Assembly: GCF_005239095.1 (NCBI RefSeq)
Contig: NZ_SZUA01000001.1
Span: 212,848 to 276,847, forward strand
Direction of reading: 5' to 3'
Length of the DNA stretch: 64,000 bases
From: Luteimonas gilva
GTDB taxonomy: Bacteria; Pseudomonadota; Gammaproteobacteria; Xanthomonadales; Xanthomonadaceae
The position numbers and the translations under genes are program-made. Below are positions 56,001 through 63,209 of the stretch, piece after piece. The first letter of the stretch is position 1. Each line of letters opens with the position of its first letter. The notes beneath the pieces were generated by a model, which ran no database searches, was not told the origin of the DNA, and was given only the letters and a program-made list of their open reading frames with translations.

Positions 56001-57409
56001 GGTGGTACGACACTTACAACGGGGGCACCGAGGAAACCGAATGGGATTCGCGCACCAACGTCGCCACGACCGGATTCCTGCAGGCGCAGTACAGCGGCCT
56101 GAGCAAGGTGGTGCCGCGCGGCGGCTATCGGGAATGGACCGAGGGTAATTGGGACGACCCCCGCGGCAGCGGCGCTGGATATTTCATCGAATATCAGGAG
56201 GAAACCTATTACGAGATCACGATAGTCTCGGTGGACGCTACCGGGCTCACCAGCGACCCGATCAAGCTGATCGTTCGTAAATACACGTCGGAACTGGGCC
56301 CGGTAGTACTGGATCTGGACGGCAACGGCGTAGACCTGGTCGGCGTGCTGGACAGCTCCGCCGCCGTGGACATGAATTCGGACGGCAAGAAGGACCTCAC
56401 CGGCTGGGTCGGACCGAACGACGGTCTGCTCACGCTGGACCGCAATGGCAACGGCAGGATCGACAACGGTTCCGAGATCTCGTTCATGGGCGATGTCGCG
56501 GGCGCCAAGAGCGATTTGGAAGGCCTGAGCGCCTACGACACCAACCGGAACGGCAGCCTCGACAGCGGCGACCAGCGCTACGCCGAATTCAAAGTGTGGC
56601 GCGACAGCAACCAGGACGGCATCAGCACCGCCGAAGAACTCTGGTCGCTGGCCGATTTGAGCATCGCCTCGATCGACCTGGCCGGACAGAAAACCGGGTC
56701 GAATCCGCAAGGCGCGTTCGACAACACCGTGTACGCCACTTCCAGCTTCCGTCGCATCGACGGTTCGGTCGGCGGCGTGGGCGACGTGTTCCTGACCTAT
56801 CTGGATTCGAAGAGCGGGGCGACCCTGGTGCAGGGAGGCTCGTCGAATGTCGATGCCGGGCATGGGCCCACTCCGGATGTGCGGGGCGGACGCGTGATCA
56901 AAGGCCACGAATTCGACGACGGCTACGCATGGGTCGGGCGCGGTTCTTCGGGCCGGCAGCCCCAGGTGCCCGGCGATCGCGGCTTGGGCGATGCGAGCTC
57001 CGGCAAGGTGCGTCGCGATGCGCAACGGTCGCTGAGCCCGGCGCAAATCCTGGCGATGGCGATGCAAGACAGCGCAGGACACGCGCCGCGGACCGTCGAT
57101 CGCGGCGCGCAACCGCTGTCCTATGCGCCCAGCGAAGCGGAGCCGCAAGCGCAGCCGTCGGAGGAACGCGCGCCGCGCCGCGAAGCGCCGCATGCCGAAG
57201 CGGCGGAGGCCTACCGGCCGCGCACGGACAGCGCGCGTTCGGCCCTGCACGACCAATTGGCGCTGAACGAGAAGAAGCGTTTCCAGATGGTGGAGGCGAT
57301 CTCCGCTTTCTCCGCCCAGCCTTACGCCGAATTCGGCCTGGGCACGGGCAAGGACCCCAAGGCGGTCGAGTTGTTGACCTCGCTTCCGGACTTTAGGATT
57401 ACCGCATGA
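44072..57409 (+). CDS. Giant RTX protein with N-terminal lysozyme-like domain (putative acylated toxin)
   Basis: A 4445-residue protein (very roughly 450 kDa) for type I secretion. Order of parts: a T4-lysozyme-like domain (about 55-255: GHEQAG with Glu69, DGEGYAAIGFG with Asp86, ITYDEAVRLY); a LysM-like motif (about 318-350); an unassigned region; a glycine-zipper hydrophobic stretch (about 808-860); a first RTX array broken by calcium-binding-related segments (about 1164-2255); cadherin/VCBS-like repeats (about 2366-2780); a second RTX array (2784-3060); seven or so further cadherin-like repeats (3175-3940); EF-hand-like loops (4079-4195); and a Pro/Ala/Arg-rich tail with the presumed secretion signal. 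It has no N-terminal signal peptide. The next gene is an HlyC-like activator, which points to lysine acylation. Alternative: a giant adhesin carrying an enzyme head. Confidence 0.9.
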   Translation: MPRTISNNQHTGLGTDAAAYDRALAILRERYVSTRAMTGAQFDAVMARVDNDASLTDYDRLMFAMLGHEQAGLFVNLNYVGHVDIDGEGYAAIGFGYDLYQNRTTLIADLTAAGIVDADDTAILAILRQLQNNEITGPTAATRLNAAGFTITYDEAVRLYSAILPRYEQRLAPFAGANIPDSIEKAMLVDAQYQGVFGTRQLNIYTRRNAAASAFRAGDYEEAFVILGFTDNGGGSGRPFRDNRALTRALIFGSHTQDGSAITPAEAFKIADALLKYKADIDDKRNVLRSENMLSRLADMDRELTALINDVNVSLHREGVHLVGNANESLSAIAAAQNVNPAYLQELYGNATDAAAFTRVLLPISDPRDLLADGETQLATNASGYVAGMFNGKAMLFQTAAVSPGQMRLVDPTGLTVGTVAISPENNIWIGSGAQAGQVLVDLNHQLTVSYRVIPDDTQNFARRVEVVVEQGGEVKTYTGEAQFKIHADRTLEITETSKGVSNTISSDALLAWGETLTFNPSRGMASIGDVSGSMSVEELMARLIDPDGKVVQRHIYNADGSRIDEASYFLNDGHEGTAGDYVTSRVFWAPGSGAANPAWVEIKRTGSGSVVTATYRSTPGQPFDMLLTEPEINIEYPNAIITGEQIGSMFGSILGNQIGGDNIAARVGASALLSTIVGNIGEIIDNFWRDPEGVAPGQDLTASQKFNEAVQDLPAELKANLISAGAGAISSILTAEIFDALNLEGELAVVGQNVANAYLSKIITNIATNGIEHAFDGLSNINPLTIIASYLGTKLASQVIDLETVSGQIGAQLGTAIGAAAGAKIGATYGWAGGPIGALVGAFLGYVLGGLLGESFGSKPKSGAEVVWDAQRQTFSVGNIWSRHHGSKTGAAQIAASAAGVLNSIVAASGSQVVNGYVAGFGGYGTYGKDYVYRNSGNITFKTRDAAALINYGSYFSVRSLLNQLAGGETYVKRAIAAALDQADGQFDGIMSNGAHFSTEALFGDIAIAQDYARYLRTKDQVDQLIAAQPESAFTAGWVLTFARVEELGLNKRGSADWIGGWAVFLDEAVDGAINGVAATPANLIAYINYEERERVFLFVDGQGKVIGDVADTVLGADKELVLGTAGADSIVVQKDTIANASGLTIDGHAATGSHKIRIAALVDAGAGDDFVRAGDLGNDVLGGDGNDTLVGGALDDWLFGQAGDDVLFSGNVAAPAFAASDRAAEGAAASVAGGSGNYLDGGDGNDRLYGGTGSDWLRGGDGNDRLVGGAGGDILEAGAGNDSGAGGEAAILGGAGSDQYLFGFGDGQDAVFDESDPAGTAGISRDSIFWRVQQIDNGSLARNWAGGGEYEVDGSVKGGEDAIVFGTGITMQNLQMRRSGNDLVISLMFIDQNGNGIPSGDSLTVKDWFESTRRIEWLRFADGEEIRLGDMTSFVIGTGESDVILGSYGADFLYGGAGDDQIRGLAGNDFGIGGGGNDFVAGDGDNDWVLGGSGNDQVIGGAGHDTAFGDDGDDRVYGGTGSDIVVGGRGNDEIVGGAGDDVFRYSRGDGQDTVMDDYVANWDQVWQNGSYVNGYVLQSNGTVAKNGVVYFDGSKWLGQYDWDDENQILKRHAGAVGGAIASNSGIDTLEFGVGIGIQDLMLKKAGDDLQIAVSENGSAFGFDQTADRITIKNWYSLGAPIENFVFAATGRHAVSAMNLDGGGDGDDTIAGTAGQDWITGNGGNDTISGGDDVDILAGNAGFDTLNGGAGIDILFGGTGNDTLDGGAGADILFGGEGDDVASYASSAIGVRAYLSASARSANTGDATNDAYDSIEGLQGSAGDDRLGGDDGDNQLDGGAGMDALYGGGGSDTYLFGRGSGYDSISEGFYGLDGSGAEAVLGGDADGIDTLLMDEGLSLSDLRLQKIGNDLQVAVLNASGSAAVGSAQIVGHYLNGRSVELLQLSDGLSVELAHLKFAGEAATDADDFLVGGSGAVADTLNGLAGDDVLSGGYGDDSLSGGDGDDTLEGGAGADVLDGGSDSLSLAAPIQAGKAYGDTIRYAGSNASVTIDLAAGTASGGHAAGDVIVIPTGGVSTIENVTGSDGFGDILFGDARANRLLGLGGDDVLDGRAGDDVLSGGAGEDTLFGGDGADAMAGDTDADLLDGGAGKDLLSGGDGDDRLYGQDDDDRLTGDGGNDLLYGGAGKDELGGWDGDDNLYGEDGDDKLAGGAGNDVLEGGGGADQLAGEAGSDVLRGGAGGDTYFFDAASGIDTIVDAGNASDKNKIYIAGAGPDRIWLARAGDDLRVSVIGGNTVVVLSGFFKADQSGTRIHEVATSAGSLFLSYANPLIQAMAQASANLPSSMPESVRKLLAGYWHGGGKAVPVVVNQTLATNEDTPLSGQVSATDQDGNIVGYTLTGNAALGTVVLNEQTGAWTYTPGANRHGTDKFVITVTDADGNKTHQTVDVTVLSVNDAPSDIFAPAQLAIDEGSAQGVSLGAFVGQDVDGPLDIAGYQLVDDAGGRFAIGADGKLTVLNGAALDYEAQTSHTITVRVTDQAGAYFDKQFTVTVRNVNEAPYVVTPPATTVPAVVSENATGGTVATFVIGDPDNTTPSLQLVDNPNGWLETVGNTVRVKSGVQIDFEALAAAGATLEDTDGDGLKEIRLNASVRATDGALDSGAATPFVLLIEDANEAPTGIAFVPSVGAIVERDRPAQGSESPAILLGTLSATDPDIYAGTDFSNLVFSVADARFEIVNGNQLRLRAGAAFDFEAGASVSVAIQVTDRGGLGLGYSQNFVFGIADADDYLYGTANADALTGQANRDLIYGYGGFDTLAGGEGNDDLYGGDGADVLMGDGGDDRLWGELGDDQLQGGNGVDELHGGDGVDLLMGMNGNDLLFGEGGDDDLDGGQNNDTLDGGAGNDYLYGNAGDDVLRGGDGDDVLVGGTGADRMNGGAGSDTLSYASSSSGIVLNLTTGVHGGYAAGDVIEDHFERVIGSNLADTITGTAGNDLIEGGNGNDTLYGGAGDDELIGGAGNDYIDAQSGNDRLIGGAGNDILVGGEDSDVYVIDINSGADEIRNYDSSGGDIDAIGYQDIDRTRLWFTRSGDDLVISVIGSGVQTTIKNWYVVADGTDRANYKIDFIIAGQHYSDTIDAEGLVGLMAGYAKPATQAEYDALHQNLAFENRWKNYWDANGAPTISAIGDQALAEDGTIVLQFRVQDDITPYAGMSVQASIDGIAIDAPLIGAPDADGYRTLTLHGAPNRSGQVVVTLTATDPGGLVSQRSFTVDVAPQADAPVVTRALAQGNGFGSGSIALDIQAALVDQDGSETLEIRISNIPDGVSLNKGTNLGGGIWSLTPADLAGLALLGPVSWNQDLALTVTAISRETATGQTAQTTRALSVAMNVAPNDIAPDRALAVNESTAAGSVPAGTLVANFSGTDADEDALTFGLVDNAGGRFAISTSGVLTVANGALLDRETAGSHVIRIKVTDPSGLSYEEEFTVAVNNVNEAPTTPDASVLISIGAENSALAGQTVANLSATDPDGTAPSYVITSDPRGWFTIVGNQLKFKTGLSFDFEALKAAGLTVSDIDGDGRQEVVYTADVKATDGGLQSSGTRSITVRIEDANDAPNDINADRTLTVAENVGNGTFVGNFAGVDQDAGDGLQFALLNDAGGRFTLTSAGRLTVANGGLLDYEANTAHTITVRVTDSAGAYWDKNFTVNVSNVNEAPTTPVVTAWGTRAVQEGTSGDLHVATLASTDPDNTAPSLVEASDPWDWFYMSGNQLRLRAGLNLDFDSLVQQGTDWWRSITDADADGQYEFNYAMAVTATDGALGSPEHAWIWFSVEDVNEAPYSWDQGFTVSESAPGAGQTLVGQFAFGDNDTQGYNRNHVFSLTGGDTSRFSINQATGQIYLQGSLNYEAATSHAVQVTVRDRGGTGAATSAWVTINVANVNERPNIQFVNDNPYPHDYVSGADPEGSAVSFQVTSAVQVVHTFRRWYDTYNGGTEETEWDSRTNVATTGFLQAQYSGLSKVVPRGGYREWTEGNWDDPRGSGAGYFIEYQEETYYEITIVSVDATGLTSDPIKLIVRKYTSELGPVVLDLDGNGVDLVGVLDSSAAVDMNSDGKKDLTGWVGPNDGLLTLDRNGNGRIDNGSEISFMGDVAGAKSDLEGLSAYDTNRNGSLDSGDQRYAEFKVWRDSNQDGISTAEELWSLADLSIASIDLAGQKTGSNPQGAFDNTVYATSSFRRIDGSVGGVGDVFLTYLDSKSGATLVQGGSSNVDAGHGPTPDVRGGRVIKGHEFDDGYAWVGRGSSGRQPQVPGDRGLGDASSGKVRRDAQRSLSPAQILAMAMQDSAGHAPRTVDRGAQPLSYAPSEAEPQAQPSEERAPRREAPHAEAAEAYRPRTDSARSALHDQLALNEKKRFQMVEAISAFSAQPYAEFGLGTGKDPKAVELLTSLPDFRITA
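47560..50830 (+). repeat. First RTX nonapeptide array
   Basis: By eye about 55-60 GGxGxDxUx-type units, in blocks separated by segments of the hemolysin-type calcium-binding-related kind (each with LQMRRSGNDLVISL, LMLKKAGDDLQIAV or LRLQKIGNDLQVAV). Such units bind calcium and fold outside the cell. Confidence 0.92.
51170..52410 (+). repeat. VCBS/cadherin-like repeats between the RTX arrays
   Basis: One VCBS-like unit (NEDTPLSGQVSATDQDGN, TGAWTYTPGANRHG) is followed by cadherin-like units joined by VNDAP/VNEAP/ANEAP linkers. They read as stiff extracellular spacers. Confidence 0.8.
52420..53260 (+). repeat. Second RTX nonapeptide array
   Basis: By eye about 25 GGxGxDxUx-type units, with one short non-repeat segment in the middle (about 52900-53020). 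The array ends in a segment with RLWFTRSGDDLVISV, like the ones in the first array. Confidence 0.92.
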
Positions 57410-57966
57410 CCGATCGAACCGAAAACCAAGCCGCGCCGGCGCCCGCCGGCGCTCCCAAGACCGTCGCCGAGGCCTTGGGCCAAGTCGTGTGGCTGCTCAC
57501 GCAATCGCGCTTGCATCGCGAATTGAAGCTGAAGGACTTGGAACGGTCCTTCATGCCGGCCATCCTCAACGAGCAATTCCGCGTCTTCCGCTTCGGCCCG
57601 CTGCCGAAGATCGAAGGCGCGGAACCGGCGAATTTCCCGTTGGCGGGTTTCACCCAGGAAAGCCTCGAACAGTTGCCCTTGGGCGTCGCGATCTGGGCCC
57701 ACCTTTCCGAAGAGGCGGAAGCCAAACTGGAGAACGGCGAGCCTCTCGATGGCGCGGATTGGCGCTCGGGCGACCGCTTATGGCTGGTCGAATTCGTCAC
57801 CCCGTTCGCTGCGCCCGACAATAAATTGGCCGAAGCGATGATGCTCGACTTGATGGGCGGGCCGTTCCGCGGCAAGACCTTCCATTTGCACCGCACCGAT
57901 CCGCAAACCGGCCGTCGCGACAAGATCAAGATGAACGGCCTTCCGGCCGAAACGCCCGCTAGCTGA
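57406..57966 (+). CDS. hlyC: RTX toxin-activating lysine acyltransferase, HlyC/ToxC type
   Basis: A 186-residue protein clearly related to HlyC. The match covers LGQVVWLLTQSRLHR, FMPAILNEQFRVFR, IWAHLSEEAEAKL and DWRSGDRLWLVEFVTPFA. The known catalytic pair of HlyC (His23 and Asp92) corresponds to His37 and Asp123. The enzyme moves a fatty acyl group from acyl-ACP to lysines of the RTX protoxin in the cytosol before export. The ATG overlaps the toxin stop (ATGA), so toxin and activator are coupled. In classical operons hlyC comes first; here it is last. An N-terminal Ala/Pro-rich tail of about 18 residues is extra. Confidence 0.93.
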   Translation: MTDRTENQAAPAPAGAPKTVAEALGQVVWLLTQSRLHRELKLKDLERSFMPAILNEQFRVFRFGPLPKIEGAEPANFPLAGFTQESLEQLPLGVAIWAHLSEEAEAKLENGEPLDGADWRSGDRLWLVEFVTPFAAPDNKLAEAMMLDLMGGPFRGKTFHLHRTDPQTGRRDKIKMNGLPAETPAS

Positions 57967-57988
57967 GCGGCTGCGTGTTTTTTGCTCT

Positions 57989-58076
57989 AGTGGGAGCGGC
58001 TTCGGCCGCGAGCTTTTTTCCTCATAGGATTTCGATCTGAAGGGAGGAGCCCGCGGTTGAAGCCGCTCCTAAAAAA
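57989..58076. repeat. Degenerate paired REP-like element after the acyltransferase
   Basis: AGTGGGAGCGGCTTCGGCCGCGAGC and the imperfect inverted copy GAGCCCGCGGTTGAAGCCGCTCCTA lie between convergent genes. It is the most diverged copy of the 5713-5800 family. Confidence 0.8.
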
Positions 58077-58084
58077 GCGACCAT

Positions 58085-59512
58085 CTATTGCTTGATGACG
58101 AGCAGGCGCGGCTCGGTCATGTCCTCGATCGCATAGCGCACGCCTTCGCGGCCCGAACCGGATTGCTTGACGCCGCCGTAAGGCATGTTGTCGACCCGGA
58201 AGCTCGGTACGTCGCCGACGATCACGCCGCCGACCTCGAGTGCGTCCCAGGCGCGCATCGCATGCGCCAAGCGACCGGTGAACACGCCGGCCTGCAAGCC
58301 GAAATCGCTGTCGTTGACGCGGCGGAGGGCTTCGTCGAAATCGTCGAACGGCTCGATGCAGGCCACCGGCCCGAACGCTTCCTTGCGGTACAAGTCGCTG
58401 TCGCGCGGTACGTTCTCGATCAACGCGGCCGGCAGCATGTTGCCCTTGCGCTTTCCGGATACGAGCGGCGCCGCGCCGCCTTTCACCGCGGCGGCGATCC
58501 ATTTCTCGACCCGCTTGGCCGCGTCCTCGTCGATCATCGGGCCGACGAACACCTTCTCGTCGCGCGGGTCGCCCATCTTCAGCTTCGCCGCCGCGGCCGC
58601 GAGTTTCTTCTTAAGGCGCTCGTAAATCGCAGCGTGGGCGTAGATGCGCTGCACGCTGATGCAGCTCTGGCCGGATTGGTAATAGGCGCCGAACACCAGG
58701 CGTTCGACCACCGCGTCGAGATCGGCGCCGGGGTCGTCGTCGACGATGCAGGCGGCGTTGCCGCCCAGTTCCAGCGTCACTTTCTTGCGTCCGGCGCGCG
58801 CTTTCAGATCCCAACCGATCAGGCCGCCGGTGAAGCTGAGCAGGGCGATGCGTTCGTCCTCGACCAGCAGGCCGGCGTCTTCGTTGGAGCAGGGCAGGAC
58901 CGAGAACGCGCCCTTGGGCAGATCGGTTTCCGCCAGCACCTCGCCGATGATCAGCGCGCCGACCGGCGTTTTCGGCGACGGCTTGAGCACGAAAGGACAA
59001 CCGGCGGCGATCGCCGGCGCCACTTTGTGCGCGACCAAGTTGAGCGGGAAATTAAACGGCGTGATGAAGGCGCAAGCGCCGACCGGCACGCGCTTGACCA
59101 TGCCGCGGTAGCCGCGGGTGCGCGGGCCGATTTCCAAATCGACGATCTGTCCGCCGATCCGGGTCGCTTCGCCGGCGGCGATGCGGAAGGTGTCGATCAG
59201 CCGGGCGACTTCGCCGCGTGAGTCCTTAATCGGCTTGCCCGCTTCGATGCACAGCGCCAGCGCCAGCTCCTCTTGGCGTTCGGTAAAGCGGCGCACGCAA
59301 TGCTCCAGCACGTCGCGGCGGCGGTCCGGCGCGAACGCCGCCATCGCCGGCCGCGCTTTGTGCGCGGCGACGATCGCCTTGCGCACCGCGGTCGCATCCG
59401 CGAAGGCGACGCGGGTGGCGCGTTCGCCGGAGTATTTGTCCAGGACATCGAGGTCCTTGTTGGCGGCGACCGGCTGGTTGGCGAGGTAGTAGGGGTAGGA
59501 CTTCTTCAGCAT
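58085..59512 (-). CDS. NAD(P)-dependent aldehyde dehydrogenase
   Basis: A 475-residue member of the aldehyde dehydrogenase superfamily. It shows ITPFNFPLNLVAHKVAPA, KPSPKTPVGA, the glutamate motif LELGGNAACIV, the catalytic cysteine in YYQSGQSCISVQRI and KEAFGPVACIEPF. The usual FTGSxxVG motif is altered to FTGGLIGWD. The closest groups are phosphonoacetaldehyde/lactaldehyde and non-phosphorylating glyceraldehyde-3-phosphate types; the substrate cannot be read from the sequence. It is a stand-alone gene between repeats. Confidence 0.9.
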   Translation of the reverse strand: MLKKSYPYYLANQPVAANKDLDVLDKYSGERATRVAFADATAVRKAIVAAHKARPAMAAFAPDRRRDVLEHCVRRFTERQEELALALCIEAGKPIKDSRGEVARLIDTFRIAAGEATRIGGQIVDLEIGPRTRGYRGMVKRVPVGACAFITPFNFPLNLVAHKVAPAIAAGCPFVLKPSPKTPVGALIIGEVLAETDLPKGAFSVLPCSNEDAGLLVEDERIALLSFTGGLIGWDLKARAGRKKVTLELGGNAACIVDDDPGADLDAVVERLVFGAYYQSGQSCISVQRIYAHAAIYERLKKKLAAAAAKLKMGDPRDEKVFVGPMIDEDAAKRVEKWIAAAVKGGAAPLVSGKRKGNMLPAALIENVPRDSDLYRKEAFGPVACIEPFDDFDEALRRVNDSDFGLQAGVFTGRLAHAMRAWDALEVGGVIVGDVPSFRVDNMPYGGVKQSGSGREGVRYAIEDMTEPRLLVIKQ

Positions 59513-59599
59513 GGGTGCTCCTTTAGCCCAGCATCACGCAATCCAGGTTAACTCCGCATGGAGGACTAGCGGCCTTGGACGCTCCTGCAAAAAGCAAGA

Positions 59600-59626
59600 G
59601 CAGCGGAGCAAGCTCCGCTCTACAAA
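59600..59626. repeat. Small AGCGGAGCAAGCTCCGCTCTACA hairpin
   Basis: AGCGGAGC pairs with GCTCCGCT over a 2-base loop. It resembles the CTCGACTCTACA end of the 27793 family, with a different stem. It lies just past the xseA stop. Confidence 0.6.
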
Positions 59627-59632
59627 GCGGAA

Positions 59633-60988
59633 TCAAGACTCATCGCCTTCGACGCGCAGGCGCAAACGGCCGTCGGACAGGCGGGCGTCGAGCTTGTCGC
59701 CGATCACAGCGTCCCCGACGCTGCGCACGATGCGGCCGTCTTCGCGTTGCAGGATGGCGTAGCCGCGCGCCACGGTGGCCAGCGGGCTGACCGCTTCCAA
59801 CGAGCGCGCCAAGCCGCGCAGATGCAGCGCTTGTTGCCGCAGACGCCGTGCGATACCGGCTTGCGGCCGCAAGGCCAGCGCGGCCAGGCGTGCGCGCAGC
59901 GTCGCCAAGCGCCGTTTCGGGTCGGCGGCGCGGAGGACGGTTTCGATCCGGCGCAGGCGCGCGCGCCGTTGCTCCAGTTGCACGCGCCAAATGGCGTCGA
60001 GCCTGCGCCGCGCGTCCGCCTCGCGCCGATGCAGCATCTGCAGGCGCGCCTGCGGGCGCAGCGCGTTCAGGCGCAGCGCCGCGCGATCGGCGCGTTGCGC
60101 GTCCTGGCGCAGGCGATGGCGGGCCAGATGGCCGATCCGGCGTTGGATCGCCGCCAAGCGCGCGCAAATTTCGCGTTGGTCCGGCACCAGCAATTCGGCC
60201 GCGGCCGACGGCGTCGGCGCACGCAAATCGGCGGCGAAATCGGCGAGGGTGAAATCGGTCTCGTGGCCGACGGCGGAGACGATCGGCGTCGCCGATGCGG
60301 CGATCGCGCGGGCCAAGGCCTCGTCGTTGAACGCCCACAGGTCTTCCAACGAACCGCCGCCGCGGGTCAGCAGCAAGGCGTCGTAGCGTTGCGAGGCGTC
60401 GGCGCGTTTCAGCGTCGCGAGAATTTGCGCCGCCGCGCCGGCGCCCTGCACGGGTACCGGCAGGATATCGACCTCGGCCAGTGGAAAACGCCGCCCGATC
60501 ACGCTGAGCACGTCGCGCACCGCGGCGCCGGACGGCGAGGTGATCACGCCCAGCCGGCGCACGTAAGCGGGCAGGTCGCGCTTGCGGCTTTCGTCGAACA
60601 GGCCCTCGGCGGCCAAGCGCGCGCGTAGTTCTTCGTAGGCGCGGCGCAGGGCGCCTTCGCCGGCCTCTTCCATATGGTCGAGGATCAGCTGGTAGTCGCC
60701 GCGCGCCTCGTACAGCGTCAGCCGGCCGCGCGCGAGCACGCGCAGGCCTTCGCGCGGCTGGAACGGCAGCCAGGTGCTCTTGGGCTTGAACATCGCGCAG
60801 CGCACCTGCGCCCGCGCGTCCTTCAGATTGAAATACAGATGCCCCGAAGCCGGGCGCGACACGTTGCCGAGCTCGCCTTCGACCCAAATCAGCGGGAAAG
60901 CGCCTTCCAGCAGGTCGCGGGCCAGCGTATTGAGTTGGCTGGGGGTCAGGATTTCGCCGGGATCGGCGGCAGGGGCGTTCATCCGCAT
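59633..60988 (-). CDS. xseA: Exodeoxyribonuclease VII large subunit
   Basis: A 451-residue nuclease subunit that cuts single-stranded DNA into short oligonucleotides. The N-terminal OB fold is seen from [29 protein letters not shown]. The catalytic core has [45 protein letters not shown] and [14 protein letters not shown]. An Arg-rich coiled-coil region and the C-terminal GYAIL motif follow. Start at 60988 or, two codons later, 60982. The small subunit gene xseB is not adjacent. Confidence 0.96.
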   Translation of the reverse strand: MRMNAPAADPGEILTPSQLNTLARDLLEGAFPLIWVEGELGNVSRPASGHLYFNLKDARAQVRCAMFKPKSTWLPFQPREGLRVLARGRLTLYEARGDYQLILDHMEEAGEGALRRAYEELRARLAAEGLFDESRKRDLPAYVRRLGVITSPSGAAVRDVLSVIGRRFPLAEVDILPVPVQGAGAAAQILATLKRADASQRYDALLLTRGGGSLEDLWAFNDEALARAIAASATPIVSAVGHETDFTLADFAADLRAPTPSAAAELLVPDQREICARLAAIQRRIGHLARHRLRQDAQRADRAALRLNALRPQARLQMLHRREADARRRLDAIWRVQLEQRRARLRRIETVLRAADPKRRLATLRARLAALALRPQAGIARRLRQQALHLRGLARSLEAVSPLATVARGYAILQREDGRIVRSVGDAVIGDKLDARLSDGRLRLRVEGDES

Positions 60989-61010
60989 CAGGTTAACGCC
61001 GCCCGCGCTT

Positions 61011-61094
61011 TTGTGGGAGCGGCTTCCGCCGCAAGCTCTTCCGGGCGCCGTTCGGCCTGAAGATAAAAGCTCGCGGCTGAAGCCGCTCCCACAA
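61011..61094. repeat. Paired REP-like element between divergent xseA and ispG
   Basis: Two inverted units (TTGTGGGAGCGGCTTCCGCCGCAAGC, and AGCTCGCGGCTGAAGCCGCTCCCACAAG) lie here. This copy sits between two start codons rather than two stops, so it occupies promoter space. Confidence 0.9.
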
Positions 61095-61135
61095 GCCTTC
61101 GCGGTCCCGCGCCGTGCTGGCTTTACAATAGGGCC

Positions 61136-62414
<1,279 letters not shown>

Positions 62415-62434
<20 letters not shown>

Positions 62435-63122
62435 TGCCCGCGATGTGCTGAAGCAGGAAGCGCGCTTCGGCGCAGCCTTCCTGCGCGTTCACGGCTGGCG
62501 GCTGTTGCTGCTGTTCGCTTGCCTGCTGTTGCCGTTGTGGGCCTTCATCGAACTCGCCGACGAAGTGCACGAAGCCGAAGCCTTCGGTTTCGACGAACCG
62601 ATCCTGATGTTCGCGCACGGCATGGCGCGGGCCGGGTTCGATCGCGTGTTCCTGTTTTTTTCGGCGATCGGCTATCAATACGGCGTAGTGCCGTTCGATA
62701 TTCTGTTCGTGATCGGTTTGGCGTTCGCGGGCCGTTACCGCGAAGGCCTGTTCGCCGGGGTCGCGCTCGGCGGTTCGGCGCTGTTGAACCTGGCGACCAA
62801 GCAGTTCTTCGCCCGCGAGCGGCCGACGCTGTGGGAATCGATCGCGCCTGAGCACAGTTTCAGCTTTCCCAGCGGCCACGCGATGGGTTCGGCGACGTTG
62901 GCTTGCGTGCTGATCCTGCTGGCCTGGCGCACGCGCTGGCGTTGGCCGGTGGCGGCCGCGATGCTGGTTTTCGTGGCGATGGTCGGCCTGTCGCGCGTCT
63001 ATCTCGGCGTGCATTACCCCTCCGACATCCTGGCCGGATGGGCTGCGGCGACCGCGTGGGCGGTCGGCTGCTATGCGGTCGTGTTCAACGGCCATCTGCG
63101 GCCGTGGAAGCGGCCTGCGTAG
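62415..63122 (+). CDS. PAP2-family membrane phosphatase
   Basis: A 235-residue membrane protein with about six hydrophobic segments. The three PAP2 motifs are present: [19 protein letters not shown] and [17 protein letters not shown]. Members dephosphorylate phosphatidate, undecaprenyl diphosphate or similar lipids. The overlap with ispG would suit undecaprenyl recycling, but that is inference. The GTG start overlaps ispG by 20 bases. Its TAG stop is part of the inverted repeat at 63119-63209. Confidence 0.9.
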
Positions 63123-63209
63123 GGCGGAACCCGCGTAGCGGATTCCGCCGTCATTTTCGGGCGATGGCAGATGGGTTGGCGGAATCGCCTTCGCCGGTTC
63201 CGCCCTACG
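63119..63209. repeat. CGTAGGGCGGAA inverted repeat with the stops of both flanking genes
   Basis: GCGTAGGGCGGAACCCGCG at the left and GGTTCCGCCCTACGG at the right pair with each other; inner GCGGATTCCGCC and GGCGGAATCGCC arms also pair. The left arm holds the TAG of the PAP2 gene and the right arm holds the TAG of the convergent gene. Confidence 0.88.
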
